Positions 17,914 through 27,136 are shown, counted from the stretch's first letter. The stretch: 64,000 bases of DNA from Saprospiraceae bacterium (GCA_016787575.1 JAEUUO010000010.1:222002-286001); one strand, 5' to 3'. Notes: generated by a model from the sequence alone, not told the origin. Program-made: numbers and translations.

Positions 17914-20900
17914 ATGAGCTTGCGTTTTAACATTTTACATATTGTTTTTTTTACAGTATTTAGTTTCATTGACGGATATTCTCAATGCACCGGACTTTCA
18001 GCTGATGCCGGACCGGATCTTTTTACCTGCGACCCTAGCATGCCGGTTCAATTGATGGGTAGTTATTCTGGAAATCCGATGAAGTATTCCTGGACTCCAA
18101 CAACCTATCTCAGTGATCCAAATGCAACGGATCCTATTGTCAATGCACCTGTTGGAAAATACAAATACACATTTACAGTTGAGCAAGTCGGAACCACCAA
18201 CCTGATCCGCAACGGTGATTTTGAAGCAGGCAATTCAGGATTTACGCATGAGTATAGCTATGGCAGTCCTGGTGGCACTTTCGGCCCCGGTTGGTTGAGT
18301 GTCGGGCCGGATCCTTTTCCTTACAATAGCGGCTTTAGTCATTGTCCCGATCATACTTCAGGTTCCGGAAATATGTTGATCGTTGATGGACATACAGCCA
18401 CCAATGCAAAAGTTTGGTGTCAAAATGTTAGCGTTACCAATGGCACCACATACTTATTCCGCTTGTACGTAACAAGTGTTTATCCTGTATCACCCTGTGT
18501 GCTTAATATTCAAGCCAATGGGGTATCTATAGGTACAGTAACCGCAGGAGCTTTGTGCGATTGGATTGAATTTGAAGCATGCTTTAAAGCGAATTCCGGT
18601 ACAGTAGAAATGTGCATTCGTGAAACTACTGGAGTTGGCTTTGGGAATGACTTTGCCATAGATGATATTGAAATGTATGAAAAATGCATGGATGATGATG
18701 AAGTCATGGTAGAAGTGGTTGATCTTAAAGCGCGTATTGAAGTCCCAAAACTTCCCAAATGTGCTTCTGATATTTTTGATCTGAATGCTATCGGTTCGTC
18801 TGCAGGCCCGAACATTACTTATGAATGGAGTACAGTGGGCGGGAAAATCGTTTCACAGAATGGCCTGACTGCCCGAGGACAAGGAAGTGGAACCTACATC
18901 ATCAAAGTAACTTATAAAAATGGCAACGTTATCTGTGAAAAAGAAGCTGAGATTGACGTAACAGCTTCGGATGATTTGGAAGGCACTTTAGAAGTGGAAG
19001 GCATTGCCAATTGCAATTCAGATACTATTGTATTAAAAGCAAATCCACTCAATGGCAGCGGGCAGTTTACTTTTAACTGGATCCCTGCAAATAAAATTCA
19101 TCGGGGTAGAAATGACTCCATCGCTTATGTGACAGAAGCAGGTATTTATAAAGTGGTTATTATCGATGCAAATTCAGGCTGTGAGTTGGAATTGCAGGAG
19201 GTAGTTGTTTCAGATACCCTACACCCTAGCCTCAAACTTTCAGGAGATACGCTGTTAAATTGCATCCGCAACAATGCCTTGTTAACAGGAAGTCCATTTG
19301 ATACCACAAAATATACGTATGAGTGGATACTTCCAAATAATTCCAAACTTCGAAATGAAGACAGTTTGGTTACATCCATTGAAGGAAATTATCAACTTCG
19401 AATTACAGATAAAACAAATAAGTGCTTTACAGACAAATCCATACTTTTAAAAAAGGATACCTTAATTCCTAATCTGGAACTAGGACCTGATCTGATTCTG
19501 GATTGCATACAGTCAAATGTCAACATTCAAGCAAGTGGAAATAATCCAAATCAGTCAATCGATTATTTTTGGAAATTACCTTCTGGAAATTTGCCAGCAG
19601 AATCCATGTTGAATACAAAAACAGAAACAAAGGCTGGCAAAGTCATACTTTCAGCAGTTAACAAAGTAAACGGATGTTCTGCATCTGACAGTTTACTGAT
19701 TGTTGATAGCCGAAAACTTCCTGCTGTTGATGCAGGTCTGGGTGGCACTTTAACATGCACAGTCCTGCAATTGCAATTAAACGCAAATGGAACCAAAACG
19801 GATTCCACAACTTATTTTTGGACAAGTTCTACAGGAACTATTCTATCAGGAGGCAACACCTTAACCCCTCTGATTAATTCATCTGGTTGGTATGTCATTC
19901 ACGTTATTGATACAACCAATCATTGCAGCTCCACTGATTCTGTTTTTATAGATCAAAATAAAATTACGCCCAATGCCCAGCTCGGCCCGGGTTTAAATTT
20001 TACATGCTCAGATACTTTAATTGCAATTGATGGCAGCCTTTCCTCAAGTGGAAATCAAATAAAATATTTTTGGTTTACAAACAATGGAAACATAGGTAGT
20101 GGACAAGGAAGTAACAAACTATATGTCCGCTCTGCTGGTGATTATTCTTTGGTAGTACAAGATACCGTCAATGGTTGTACCGATACTGCAATTATAAATG
20201 TAAAACCAGATTTGAATGCACCAATTGCAAGTATTGCTTTTCCGGACACCTTGAGTTGTAAAAAAAATAGTATTAACTTATTTGGAACAGCAAACTCACC
20301 GGTAGGAAATCAGATTCAATTTAATTGGATTGCTGATCAAGGTCAGTCTATTCAAAATGCAGGGAGTTTAAATCCTACGATCACCCAGGCAGGAGATTAT
20401 AGCTTGTCTGTTAAAGATTTGGTCAATGGATGTAGTACACTGGTTAAAGTAAATGTATTGATTGATACCATTCCCCCTCAATTAAATGCAGGACTTGACC
20501 TTATTTGGAATTGCAGTACCAGTCAACAAAATTTACAAGCAAGCAGTAGCACCACCAATCACTCCTTGCAATACAATTGGTCGACAGTGAATGGGTTGCT
20601 TATTGGACCTGCAAATTCATCTGCCACCGTTGCTGGGAGTCCGGGAAGCTATTTTGTAACATGCATCGATCAGGTGAATGGATGTCAATCTGTGGATCAA
20701 ATAACGATCATTCCTGATTTAACAAAGCCTGTTGCAGCAATTTCAAATCCGGACACGCTGACTTGTATTAAAAGATTGTTGACATTGAATGGACAAGGAT
20801 CAAGTACAGGGAATCGTTATACTTACCAATGGACTCAAGTCAACGGAAATATTGTAGGCCCTGTAAATGGTCTCAATATTCAGTTAGACAAATCCGGAAT

Positions 20901-21555
20901 ATACATATTGCGTGTAATAGATACCCTAAACCATTGCGAAGATTCAACACAAGTATTGATACTTGAAGACATACAAAAACCTATTATTGAAGCTGGTGCA
21001 AATACACAATTAAATTGTGCTACTACTGATTTAACATTAAATGGACAAATCAACAATCCAAAAGGTTCTGAAATTATAATATGGACCAGTCCACAAGGAA
21101 ATTTTACCAGTCCAACAAATGCTCTTCAGGTAAAAATAAACAAGCCGGGCAGTTATTATTTACAGATTACCAATGCTGCGAATGGATGCATCAGTACAGA
21201 TTCCTTGGTTGTAAGTCAGATCAATGATTTACAAGTTCGTGCATCTGGACAATTTGAATTGACTTGTACAATTAAAGATGGAATTCTAATTGGGAATGTA
21301 CAAAATGGAAACGGTGCTGAGAATTTAAATTGGAGTACAACTCAAGGAAATATTATTGGAACCAATAATATGCTAACTGTCAAAGTTGACAAGCCAGGGG
21401 TCTATTATTTCCGTGCGCAAAATCCTGGAAATGCTTGTATGGGATTAGACTCTGTTGTTGTAACAGAAAACACCAATGTGCCGACAGCAATAGACTATAG
21501 TATCGAACAACCAAAATGTCCCGGAGATTCCTGGAATTTAACTCAATCAAATTAG
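17914..21555 (+). CDS. Giant cell-surface repeat protein, 5' part of a frameshifted T9SS type B gene
   Basis: This 1213-residue frame has a signal peptide ending near GYSQC. An N-terminal carbohydrate-binding-like/CBM-type region (about 95-255, NGDFEAGNSGFTHEY ... AIDDIEMYEKC) comes next, then about ten Ig/PKD-like repeats of 85-90 residues. Each repeat begins around the pattern LTCTxxxLxLNGxxxS, has a W near the centre (YxWTxxxGNI) and ends in GxYxLxVxDxxNGCxSxDSV. Such repeats are typical of gliding/adhesion cargo. The frame stops at 21555 in the middle of a further repeat (CPGDSWNLTQSN), and the rest continues in another frame from 21542. The intact protein would be about 1440 residues. 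Confidence 0.88.
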   Translation: MSLRFNILHIVFFTVFSFIDGYSQCTGLSADAGPDLFTCDPSMPVQLMGSYSGNPMKYSWTPTTYLSDPNATDPIVNAPVGKYKYTFTVEQVGTTNLIRNGDFEAGNSGFTHEYSYGSPGGTFGPGWLSVGPDPFPYNSGFSHCPDHTSGSGNMLIVDGHTATNAKVWCQNVSVTNGTTYLFRLYVTSVYPVSPCVLNIQANGVSIGTVTAGALCDWIEFEACFKANSGTVEMCIRETTGVGFGNDFAIDDIEMYEKCMDDDEVMVEVVDLKARIEVPKLPKCASDIFDLNAIGSSAGPNITYEWSTVGGKIVSQNGLTARGQGSGTYIIKVTYKNGNVICEKEAEIDVTASDDLEGTLEVEGIANCNSDTIVLKANPLNGSGQFTFNWIPANKIHRGRNDSIAYVTEAGIYKVVIIDANSGCELELQEVVVSDTLHPSLKLSGDTLLNCIRNNALLTGSPFDTTKYTYEWILPNNSKLRNEDSLVTSIEGNYQLRITDKTNKCFTDKSILLKKDTLIPNLELGPDLILDCIQSNVNIQASGNNPNQSIDYFWKLPSGNLPAESMLNTKTETKAGKVILSAVNKVNGCSASDSLLIVDSRKLPAVDAGLGGTLTCTVLQLQLNANGTKTDSTTYFWTSSTGTILSGGNTLTPLINSSGWYVIHVIDTTNHCSSTDSVFIDQNKITPNAQLGPGLNFTCSDTLIAIDGSLSSSGNQIKYFWFTNNGNIGSGQGSNKLYVRSAGDYSLVVQDTVNGCTDTAIINVKPDLNAPIASIAFPDTLSCKKNSINLFGTANSPVGNQIQFNWIADQGQSIQNAGSLNPTITQAGDYSLSVKDLVNGCSTLVKVNVLIDTIPPQLNAGLDLIWNCSTSQQNLQASSSTTNHSLQYNWSTVNGLLIGPANSSATVAGSPGSYFVTCIDQVNGCQSVDQITIIPDLTKPVAAISNPDTLTCIKRLLTLNGQGSSTGNRYTYQWTQVNGNIVGPVNGLNIQLDKSGIYILRVIDTLNHCEDSTQVLILEDIQKPIIEAGANTQLNCATTDLTLNGQINNPKGSEIIIWTSPQGNFTSPTNALQVKINKPGSYYLQITNAANGCISTDSLVVSQINDLQVRASGQFELTCTIKDGILIGNVQNGNGAENLNWSTTQGNIIGTNNMLTVKVDKPGVYYFRAQNPGNACMGLDSVVVTENTNVPTAIDYSIEQPKCPGDSWNLTQSN

Positions 21556-21571
21556 GGGTGGAGAAAAACCA

Positions 21572-22252
21572 TTGCGTTATTTTTTAGACAATCAGGAATT
21601 TTTCAACAATCAATTTAGTGGAAACATTTCCGGAAATCATCAGCTACGTGTTGTAGATAAAAACGCTTGTGAAATTACATCCAACTTCAACATCCAGCAA
21701 CCCATAGGATTAAGTGTACAATTAACACCACTGGTCAGATTGCAATCCGGAGAAAATTATACGATCCAGCCAGTGTATTCAATTCCAAAAGATTCCATTG
21801 CAAGTTTTGAATGGAGCCCCTCTGATTTTTTAAGCTGCAGCAATTGTGAATCGCCACAAGTTTTAAAGCTGGACAAAGAAATTGAATACACGTTGACCAT
21901 TAGCAATAAAAATGGATGTACGGCAACTGCACGCATTCGATTTGAAGTTGTAAAACGAAACATCTGGTTTCCGAATGCCATTAGTCCAAATGGTGATAAT
22001 ATCAATGACAGTTTTTATCCTGTTGTTACAGAGGATTCCTATAATGAAATAAGGTCCTTACAAATATTTGACCGGTGGGGCAACAGATTGTATGAGTCTC
22101 TGCATTTTCCACCCAATGATCCTAGTTATGGCTGGAAAGCGCGCGTTGATGGAGAAGTTGTAATTCCAGGAGTGTATGTCTATCTTTTAGAATTGGAATG
22201 GAAAAATGGAGAAATCCAAAAGTTCTATGGTGATTTGAATGTAATCCGTTGA
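21572..22252 (+). CDS. T9SS type B C-terminal sorting domain, 3' part of the frameshifted surface-protein gene
   Basis: This is the continuation of the preceding gene in the +1 frame; the frame is open from 21542, so the shift must lie in 21542-21553. It starts with the second half of a repeat (RGGEKPLRYFLDNQEF ... NHQLRVVDKNACEIT). It ends with the gliding-motility-associated type B sorting domain (IWFPNAISPNGDNINDSF, LQIFDRWGNRLYES, GVYVYLLELEWKNGE, YGDLNVIR). It has no signal peptide of its own and would not be secreted alone. A 1-base insertion (or 2-base deletion), real or a sequencing error, best explains the split. Confidence 0.85.
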   Translation: MRYFLDNQEFFNNQFSGNISGNHQLRVVDKNACEITSNFNIQQPIGLSVQLTPLVRLQSGENYTIQPVYSIPKDSIASFEWSPSDFLSCSNCESPQVLKLDKEIEYTLTISNKNGCTATARIRFEVVKRNIWFPNAISPNGDNINDSFYPVVTEDSYNEIRSLQIFDRWGNRLYESLHFPPNDPSYGWKARVDGEVVIPGVYVYLLELEWKNGEIQKFYGDLNVIR

Positions 22253-22983
22253 CAAAATCACAAAATAATTTTGATCCTTCGGATCTCATTTTCTTTGAAA
22301 ATGAAGATTACATCATTGCTAAAAAACCATTTGGATTGTTGTCAGAAGAAGATCCAGCAGGATCTATAAATCTTCGTCAAATTCTTGAAAAACACTTGCA
22401 TGATACATATCCAAAAAAGAAACAACTTATTTGTCAATTGGCCAACCGACTGGACAAGCCTGTCGGTGGACTTTTATTTTGTGCTAAAAAACAAAGTATT
22501 TTAAAAGATCTGCAGGATAAATTCTTTAAACGCAGAGTCAGTAAATATTATCTGGCTGTGGTTGAAGGTACTCCTAAAAAATCCAAAGCCTTATTGGAAA
22601 ATTATTTAATCAAATCAAATACTCAATTCAGAGCGGTAAGTGCTTCTCCGGATACACCTGGTGTTAAAATTGCCAGATTGCGATATGAAGTGGTCTGTAC
22701 CCAAGGCGATTTATGTTTACTAAAAATCCAAATTTTTACTGGCAAGTTTCATCAGATTCGATTTCAACTTTCTTGTTTGGGCCATCCTATTTGGAATGAT
22801 GAGTGGTATGGTGCCAAGCGCATGATACCATCAATTAAAATAGGTCTTTACAGTTATTTTTTAGGTTTTGACGAGCCCAAAACAGAAATCCGGAAAGAAT
22901 TTCGTTGTTTGCCGGAATTATCCGAACCCTGGAATTTATTTGATGCGGATTGGAAAGATCGGCTTGCAATGTTGGATGATTGA
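22249..22983 (+). CDS. RluA-family RNA pseudouridine synthase
   Basis: The 244-residue enzyme has the RluA signature N-R-L-D-K-P-V-G-G-L with catalytic Asp near residue 69, plus later family blocks (SKYYLAVVEG, ARLRYEVV, LLKIQIFTGKFHQIRFQLSCLGHPIWND). There is no S4 domain, as in small RluA-type proteins that modify rRNA or tRNA. It starts at a TTG overlapping the stop of the preceding gene (TTGA), which suggests coupling. The target uridine cannot be predicted. Confidence 0.93.
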   Translation: MTKSQNNFDPSDLIFFENEDYIIAKKPFGLLSEEDPAGSINLRQILEKHLHDTYPKKKQLICQLANRLDKPVGGLLFCAKKQSILKDLQDKFFKRRVSKYYLAVVEGTPKKSKALLENYLIKSNTQFRAVSASPDTPGVKIARLRYEVVCTQGDLCLLKIQIFTGKFHQIRFQLSCLGHPIWNDEWYGAKRMIPSIKIGLYSYFLGFDEPKTEIRKEFRCLPELSEPWNLFDADWKDRLAMLDD

Positions 22984-23012
22984 CTTCTGATTCCTAATTA
23001 TTGAATAATGAT

Positions 23013-23119
23013 TTGAGGCTGGAGGATAAAGGATAAGAGGAAAAGAGGATAAGAGGATAAGAGGAAATAAATACATAAGCTAATCCGCTTTTTTAGATTA
23101 TAGACTACAGACTGTAGGT
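23013..23119. repeat. Intergenic GGATAAG-type and TANAGRC heptad repeats
   Basis: Bases 23019-23068 are a run of GGATAAG/AGGATAAG/AGGAAAAG words of 7-8 bp. Bases 23094-23119 contain TATAGAC, TACAGAC, TGTAGG heptads. The region lies between the convergent RluA and aquaporin genes. No hairpin typical of a terminator was seen. Confidence 0.65.
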
Positions 23120-23145
23120 ATTTTGTCAGCTTAATAGCTTAAAAA

Positions 23146-23805
23146 TTACTCTTCAAACAGCTTACATATAACAGCAGCTAAAATAGCTCCCAATACAGGT
23201 GCAATCAGATAAATCCATAATTGACTTAGGTTACCTGAAACCAGTGCTGGAGCCAAACTGCGGGCTGGATTCATGGAAGCGCCACTTATAGGTCCAGCGA
23301 ATAACGCTTCCAGGCCAACCGTTGCACCTACTGCTATTCCAGCCATCATGCCTTTTTCTTTAGAACCGTGCGAAACATTTATAATTACCAGCATTAATAA
23401 CAGGCTGAGAATTAATTCCAAAATAAAACTTTGCATCATAGATCCTGAAGGAATCGTTGCACCAAGGTTTATATTTTCAGGAAATAAAATTTGCAGCAAC
23501 AAACTTGCTAACAATGCACCTAAAATTTGAAACACGACATAGGGTAATAAAAATTGCAATTTAAATCGACCAGAAATGAGAAAACCAATAGTAACCGCTG
23601 GATTGAGATGTGCTCCAGAAAGAGATCCAAACGCGTAAATCATTGCCAATACTATAAGCCCAAAGGTCATGGCAATGCCAACATGTGTGACTTGACCATT
23701 GGTTTGATCATTGATAATTATTGCACCAGTTCCACAAAATACCAGAGCAAAGCTTCCAATACACTCTGCCAAATAGATCCTATTCAAACGCAAGGCATTA
23801 AGCAT
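23146..23805 (-). CDS. MIP-family aquaporin / aquaglyceroporin, likely metalloid channel
   Basis: The 219-residue protein has six hydrophobic segments and both pore motifs, GAHLNPAVTIG (about residue 68) and GASMNPARSLAP (about residue 177) with the selectivity-filter Arg. It begins MLNALRLNRIYLAECIGSFALVF, normal for the family. The gene starts 10 bp after the arsC stop, so the pair is an operon. In Sinorhizobium, an aquaglyceroporin (AqpS) paired with ArsC lets arsenite made by the reductase leave the cell. The same role is inferred here, as no ArsB/Acr3 pump is in the window. Confidence 0.9.
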   Translation of the reverse strand: MLNALRLNRIYLAECIGSFALVFCGTGAIIINDQTNGQVTHVGIAMTFGLIVLAMIYAFGSLSGAHLNPAVTIGFLISGRFKLQFLLPYVVFQILGALLASLLLQILFPENINLGATIPSGSMMQSFILELILSLLLMLVIINVSHGSKEKGMMAGIAVGATVGLEALFAGPISGASMNPARSLAPALVSGNLSQLWIYLIAPVLGAILAAVICKLFEE

Positions 23806-23815
23806 AACTTACATT

Positions 23816-24247
23816 TTATTTATTGGAATTCAGTTTAATAAAATCCAGTACAGCTTGTTTGATTTGGTCCCTCACCAAAATTGTTTGATTTAATTTTTCT
23901 ACAGGATTTCCTTTTAGCTGAGAAGGATCTTGAAAATCCCAACTGAACTTTTTGTTAACGCCAGGAAATACAGGACATTTATCTGCACTGGAAGCATCAC
24001 AAACTGTTATAACATAATCAAAGGAAGTTCCCTTTTCAAAATAATCAAAAACTGATTTTGTAAGATTCTTTGAAATATCTACTCCGTCTAAAGCCATTGC
24101 ATTAATAGCTAGTGGGTTGAGTGTTCCCGGTTCAAGACCCGCGCTAAACACTTCGTAAGCAGCTCCACCTAATTTCTTCAAATAAGCTTCCGCCATTTGG
24201 CTGCGAGCAGAATTGTGTATGCATAAAAACAAAACTCTTTTGGGCAT
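23816..24247 (-). CDS. arsC: Arsenate reductase, thioredoxin-coupled low-MW phosphatase type
   Basis: The 143-residue enzyme has the P-loop C-I-H-N-S-A-R-S (Cys9 to Arg15) of the low-molecular-weight tyrosine phosphatase fold. Redox cysteines are in CDASSADKC (C-x7-C), as in thioredoxin-linked ArsC, and the Asp-containing DFQDPS segment corresponds to the DP loop. It reduces arsenate to arsenite. It is followed by the aquaporin gene. No ArsR-type repressor is adjacent. A TATTTTTG element (complement of 24263-24270) fits a -7 box 16 bp upstream of its ATG. Confidence 0.92.
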   Translation of the reverse strand: MPKRVLFLCIHNSARSQMAEAYLKKLGGAAYEVFSAGLEPGTLNPLAINAMALDGVDISKNLTKSVFDYFEKGTSFDYVITVCDASSADKCPVFPGVNKKFSWDFQDPSQLKGNPVEKLNQTILVRDQIKQAVLDFIKLNSNK

Positions 24248-24262
24248 ATTCCTTATTTATCG

Positions 24263-24270
24263 CAAAAATA
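24263..24270 (-). promoter_or_regulatory. Candidate -7 element (TATTTTTG) for arsC-aquaporin
   Basis: On the minus strand TATTTTTG fits TAnnTTTG and lies 16 bp before the arsC ATG. The region immediately upstream is the AATTAAG repeat, and no matching -33 box is evident. Confidence 0.35.
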
Positions 24271-24280
24271 CGATAGTATC

Positions 24281-24407
24281 AATTAAGAATTAAGAATTAA
24301 GAATTAAGAATTAAGAGATAAGAGTTAAGAGTTAAGAATTAAGGATTAAGGATTAAGGATTAAAAATTGTGAAATCCTTAATTTTTAATTCTTAATTCTT
24401 AATTAAC
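24281..24407. repeat. AATTAAG heptad array followed by its inverted copy
   Basis: Bases 24281-24368 are consecutive heptads, first AATTAAG, then GTTAAGA, then GGATTAA. About 8 bp later the complementary words (CTTAATT repeated) run from 24377 to 24407. Together they can form a long AT-rich hairpin between the S9 peptidase stop and the arsC start. The same word family occurs at 32051-32092. Confidence 0.75.
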
Positions 24408-27084
24408 TTTTCTTCAGCGTTGCCTTCATAGTAGCGCCATTTAATTCCGGCAAGGAGATTTCGTATTGCAGAGGCATTGCATGAGCTCCTTTAGAAATCC
24501 ATACATTCATTTCACCGGCGTCACCATTTGCAGGACTCAATTTTACTTTATAGCAATCTTTGCCTTGGATCATTTCGGATCCTTTGACTTCAACCAGATA
24601 AAATTTTTCAGCCATAGTTTGTAAATCCAAATTGCGAATCTGAGCTGAATATCCATCTGCCAAGGGCATGGTTGCAATAATAAAAAATGCACCCGGACCA
24701 TCTGCTTTACACAATCCAGTGGTTGTAACCTGCAAAGGTGTTTTTGTACCACTCATATTCATTCTGCCATCAATGCGCTTGTCGCTGTAATTCAATTCTA
24801 TGTTGATCGGACCATTGTCTATTTGACGGGAAATGGGGCTTAAGTTTTCTTTATTTAAATTAACTTTATCCACCATCTCGCCCATGGGCATTTTAGTTTC
24901 TTCTATAATTCTCCAGTTAGCTCCGGAATCAATAATAGTCGTTATCTGATCAAATTCCATTTCCTGCCCCATCATATCCATTTTTACATCAAACACATAT
25001 TTTCCAGGATGCAAACTGATGGTAGTCATGGAATCCATAGCAGGTTCATCCGGTTTAATTTCAATTTTCTTTGGCAAGCTAACTGTAGCAGGATCAACCG
25101 TAATTTCTTTTAATCTTTTTGCCACATCCTCTCCCATCGATTCCTGATAGCGTCCTCCTAAATAATCAGCAAAAAACTTTTCAGCGGCGGCTAAAAATGC
25201 CATGTTATTGACCGGTCTTGCAAATCCATGTCCTTCATCCGGAGCGCAGATATATTCAACAGGTATCTTTGCTTGATTCATAGCATATACGATCTGATCC
25301 GATTCTACTTTTTTAACCCGTGGGTCATTGGCCCCTTGAACAACCATTAAAGGAGTTTTGATTTTATCTACAGAAAATAAAGGTGATTGACGTTTTAACT
25401 GAGCTTCCCCTTCTGGATTGGTTGGATCTCCCATCCTTAAATGGAAAATTTTACGACCGGCTTCCCAATAAGGTGGAATAGAATTTAAAAGTGTCAATAA
25501 ACTTGATGGACCAACAATAGAAATTGCACAGGCATATAAATCCGGTGTAAATGTAACGCCGGCTAATGTTGCATAACCCCCATAAGAACCACCCATAATT
25601 CCTACTCTATGAGGATCCACAATTCCTTTTGAAATTAAGTACTTAACCCCCCAAGTAATGTCATCTTGCATTTTATCACCCCATTGGCGATTGCCTGCAT
25701 CCAAAAATTTCTTTCCATAACCTGTTGAACCTCTAAAATTCATTTGCAATACGGCATACCCACGATTTGCTAAAAACTGAGCATATGCATCATAACCCCA
25801 ACCATCGCGAGCCCATGGACCGCCGTGTGGATTTACAATCAATGGCAATAGTTTTGGAGTTAGACCTTTAGGCAGGGTCAAATATGCAGGAATTTCCAAA
25901 CCATCTGAAGATTTGTAACTGATAGGTTTCATTGGAGACAAATCTGTATTTGTCAATTTAGGTCTTGGTCTGTATTGGAATTTTGTTTTTCTTGTCGTGC
26001 GATCGAATGAATATACTGCTCCATTGTCAGTATCACTATAAACTGCAATCAAATATAATTTTTCATCTTTTGTGGAAGAATTAAAACTGATTTCCAAGCC
26101 ATTAAATGCCTTTCTTAAATCTTTATAATCAGTTTCAAATTTTTTATCTTTCCAATAAATTCTTGTTTTTTCATCTTCATAATAAGTTGCAATTATCCGA
26201 TTGTCAATATCAGAAAACGAAACACTTCCAAAATCAACCCGTTTCTTTGGATCTGATTCAATGACTTCTTCAACTTTTGTAGTAACGTTGAGCGTTATTA
26301 ATTTAGATAAATCTTGTTTAGCTCCTTTGTTTGTAACCATGTATACCCGCTGTCCGTCTTCATGGAAATTAACACAATACGCTGATTCCAATGGACCACA
26401 GGAATAGATTAAATTAAATCCTTTTGGATCCACTCTTAATATATCAGTTGAACCATCCGGATTGGTACGTTCTGCGAGACGCAATTTGTCTCTGCGGTCA
26501 AAAACCCATCCTGTAATTCGATCCGTATTGGTACGTAACAATTTTAAATCACCTGTAGATATTTTCAACTCATACAGATCATGCCAGGACGCATCCCGAT
26601 CGTTGAGTCCAACATACAATAAATCCGGATTGCTTTTTGGAACGGAATAAATGTAAGCGCGTGTGCGTTCCTTATTTGTCAAATTTCGTGAAACCGGAAC
26701 CTCTTTTCCTTCTTCCGGTTTTTCTGTTGGGCTTACAGCATACACCTGAAAATTTTCATCGCCTCCTTTATCTTGAACGTATAAAATATATTTGCTGTTT
26801 CTTGACCAGAAATAAGAAGAAATCGGTCTTTTTTCATCAGCAGTCAATGGCTTTGCAGTTTCAAATGCTGCGTCAGTTTTCTTAACCCAAATATTACGAG
26901 TACCATTTAATGGTTTGATAAAACTCATAAACTTGCCATCGGGAGAAAGTTGTGAACCAGAAATTTCCGGATCTCCGAAAAACAACTCACGATCAATTAG
27001 TGGTGGTTGAACCTTGGCATTTGATTTCTGAGCAGAAATACTTGTCATTGTACAAATCATCATTACAAAAAGTAAAAGTTTCAT
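24403..27084 (-). CDS. Secreted S9-family prolyl-oligopeptidase-like serine peptidase with C-terminal extension
   Basis: The 893-residue protein has a signal peptide (to about SISAQ) and an N-terminal WD40-like propeller (about 30-390). The alpha/beta-hydrolase peptidase domain (about 395-645) has catalytic Ser in MGGSYGGYATL, Asp in GANDPRVKK and His in DEGHGFA. HGGPWARDGWGYD is the oxyanion-side motif of S9C acylaminoacyl-peptidase-like enzymes. Ordinary members end near residue 650. Here about 240 further residues follow, rich in beta strands (HPGKYVFDVKMDMMGQEMEFD ... YKVKLSPANGDAGEMNVWI), resembling DUF3108-like or LolA-like beta folds. It is probably periplasmic, degrading peptides. Confidence 0.92.
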   Translation of the reverse strand: MKLLLFVMMICTMTSISAQKSNAKVQPPLIDRELFFGDPEISGSQLSPDGKFMSFIKPLNGTRNIWVKKTDAAFETAKPLTADEKRPISSYFWSRNSKYILYVQDKGGDENFQVYAVSPTEKPEEGKEVPVSRNLTNKERTRAYIYSVPKSNPDLLYVGLNDRDASWHDLYELKISTGDLKLLRTNTDRITGWVFDRRDKLRLAERTNPDGSTDILRVDPKGFNLIYSCGPLESAYCVNFHEDGQRVYMVTNKGAKQDLSKLITLNVTTKVEEVIESDPKKRVDFGSVSFSDIDNRIIATYYEDEKTRIYWKDKKFETDYKDLRKAFNGLEISFNSSTKDEKLYLIAVYSDTDNGAVYSFDRTTRKTKFQYRPRPKLTNTDLSPMKPISYKSSDGLEIPAYLTLPKGLTPKLLPLIVNPHGGPWARDGWGYDAYAQFLANRGYAVLQMNFRGSTGYGKKFLDAGNRQWGDKMQDDITWGVKYLISKGIVDPHRVGIMGGSYGGYATLAGVTFTPDLYACAISIVGPSSLLTLLNSIPPYWEAGRKIFHLRMGDPTNPEGEAQLKRQSPLFSVDKIKTPLMVVQGANDPRVKKVESDQIVYAMNQAKIPVEYICAPDEGHGFARPVNNMAFLAAAEKFFADYLGGRYQESMGEDVAKRLKEITVDPATVSLPKKIEIKPDEPAMDSMTTISLHPGKYVFDVKMDMMGQEMEFDQITTIIDSGANWRIIEETKMPMGEMVDKVNLNKENLSPISRQIDNGPINIELNYSDKRIDGRMNMSGTKTPLQVTTTGLCKADGPGAFFIIATMPLADGYSAQIRNLDLQTMAEKFYLVEVKGSEMIQGKDCYKVKLSPANGDAGEMNVWISKGAHAMPLQYEISLPELNGATMKATLKKS

Positions 27085-27136
27085 TTTTAAAAATTAATCA
27101 ATTATTAATTCGGAAAACAGGCTCGGTTTGGCTGGT

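Noticed and set aside
21539..21555. Programmed +1 ribosomal frameshifting in the giant T9SS gene
   Set aside because: No slippery codon followed by a stimulatory structure is evident, and such recoding is not known for this family; an indel is simpler.
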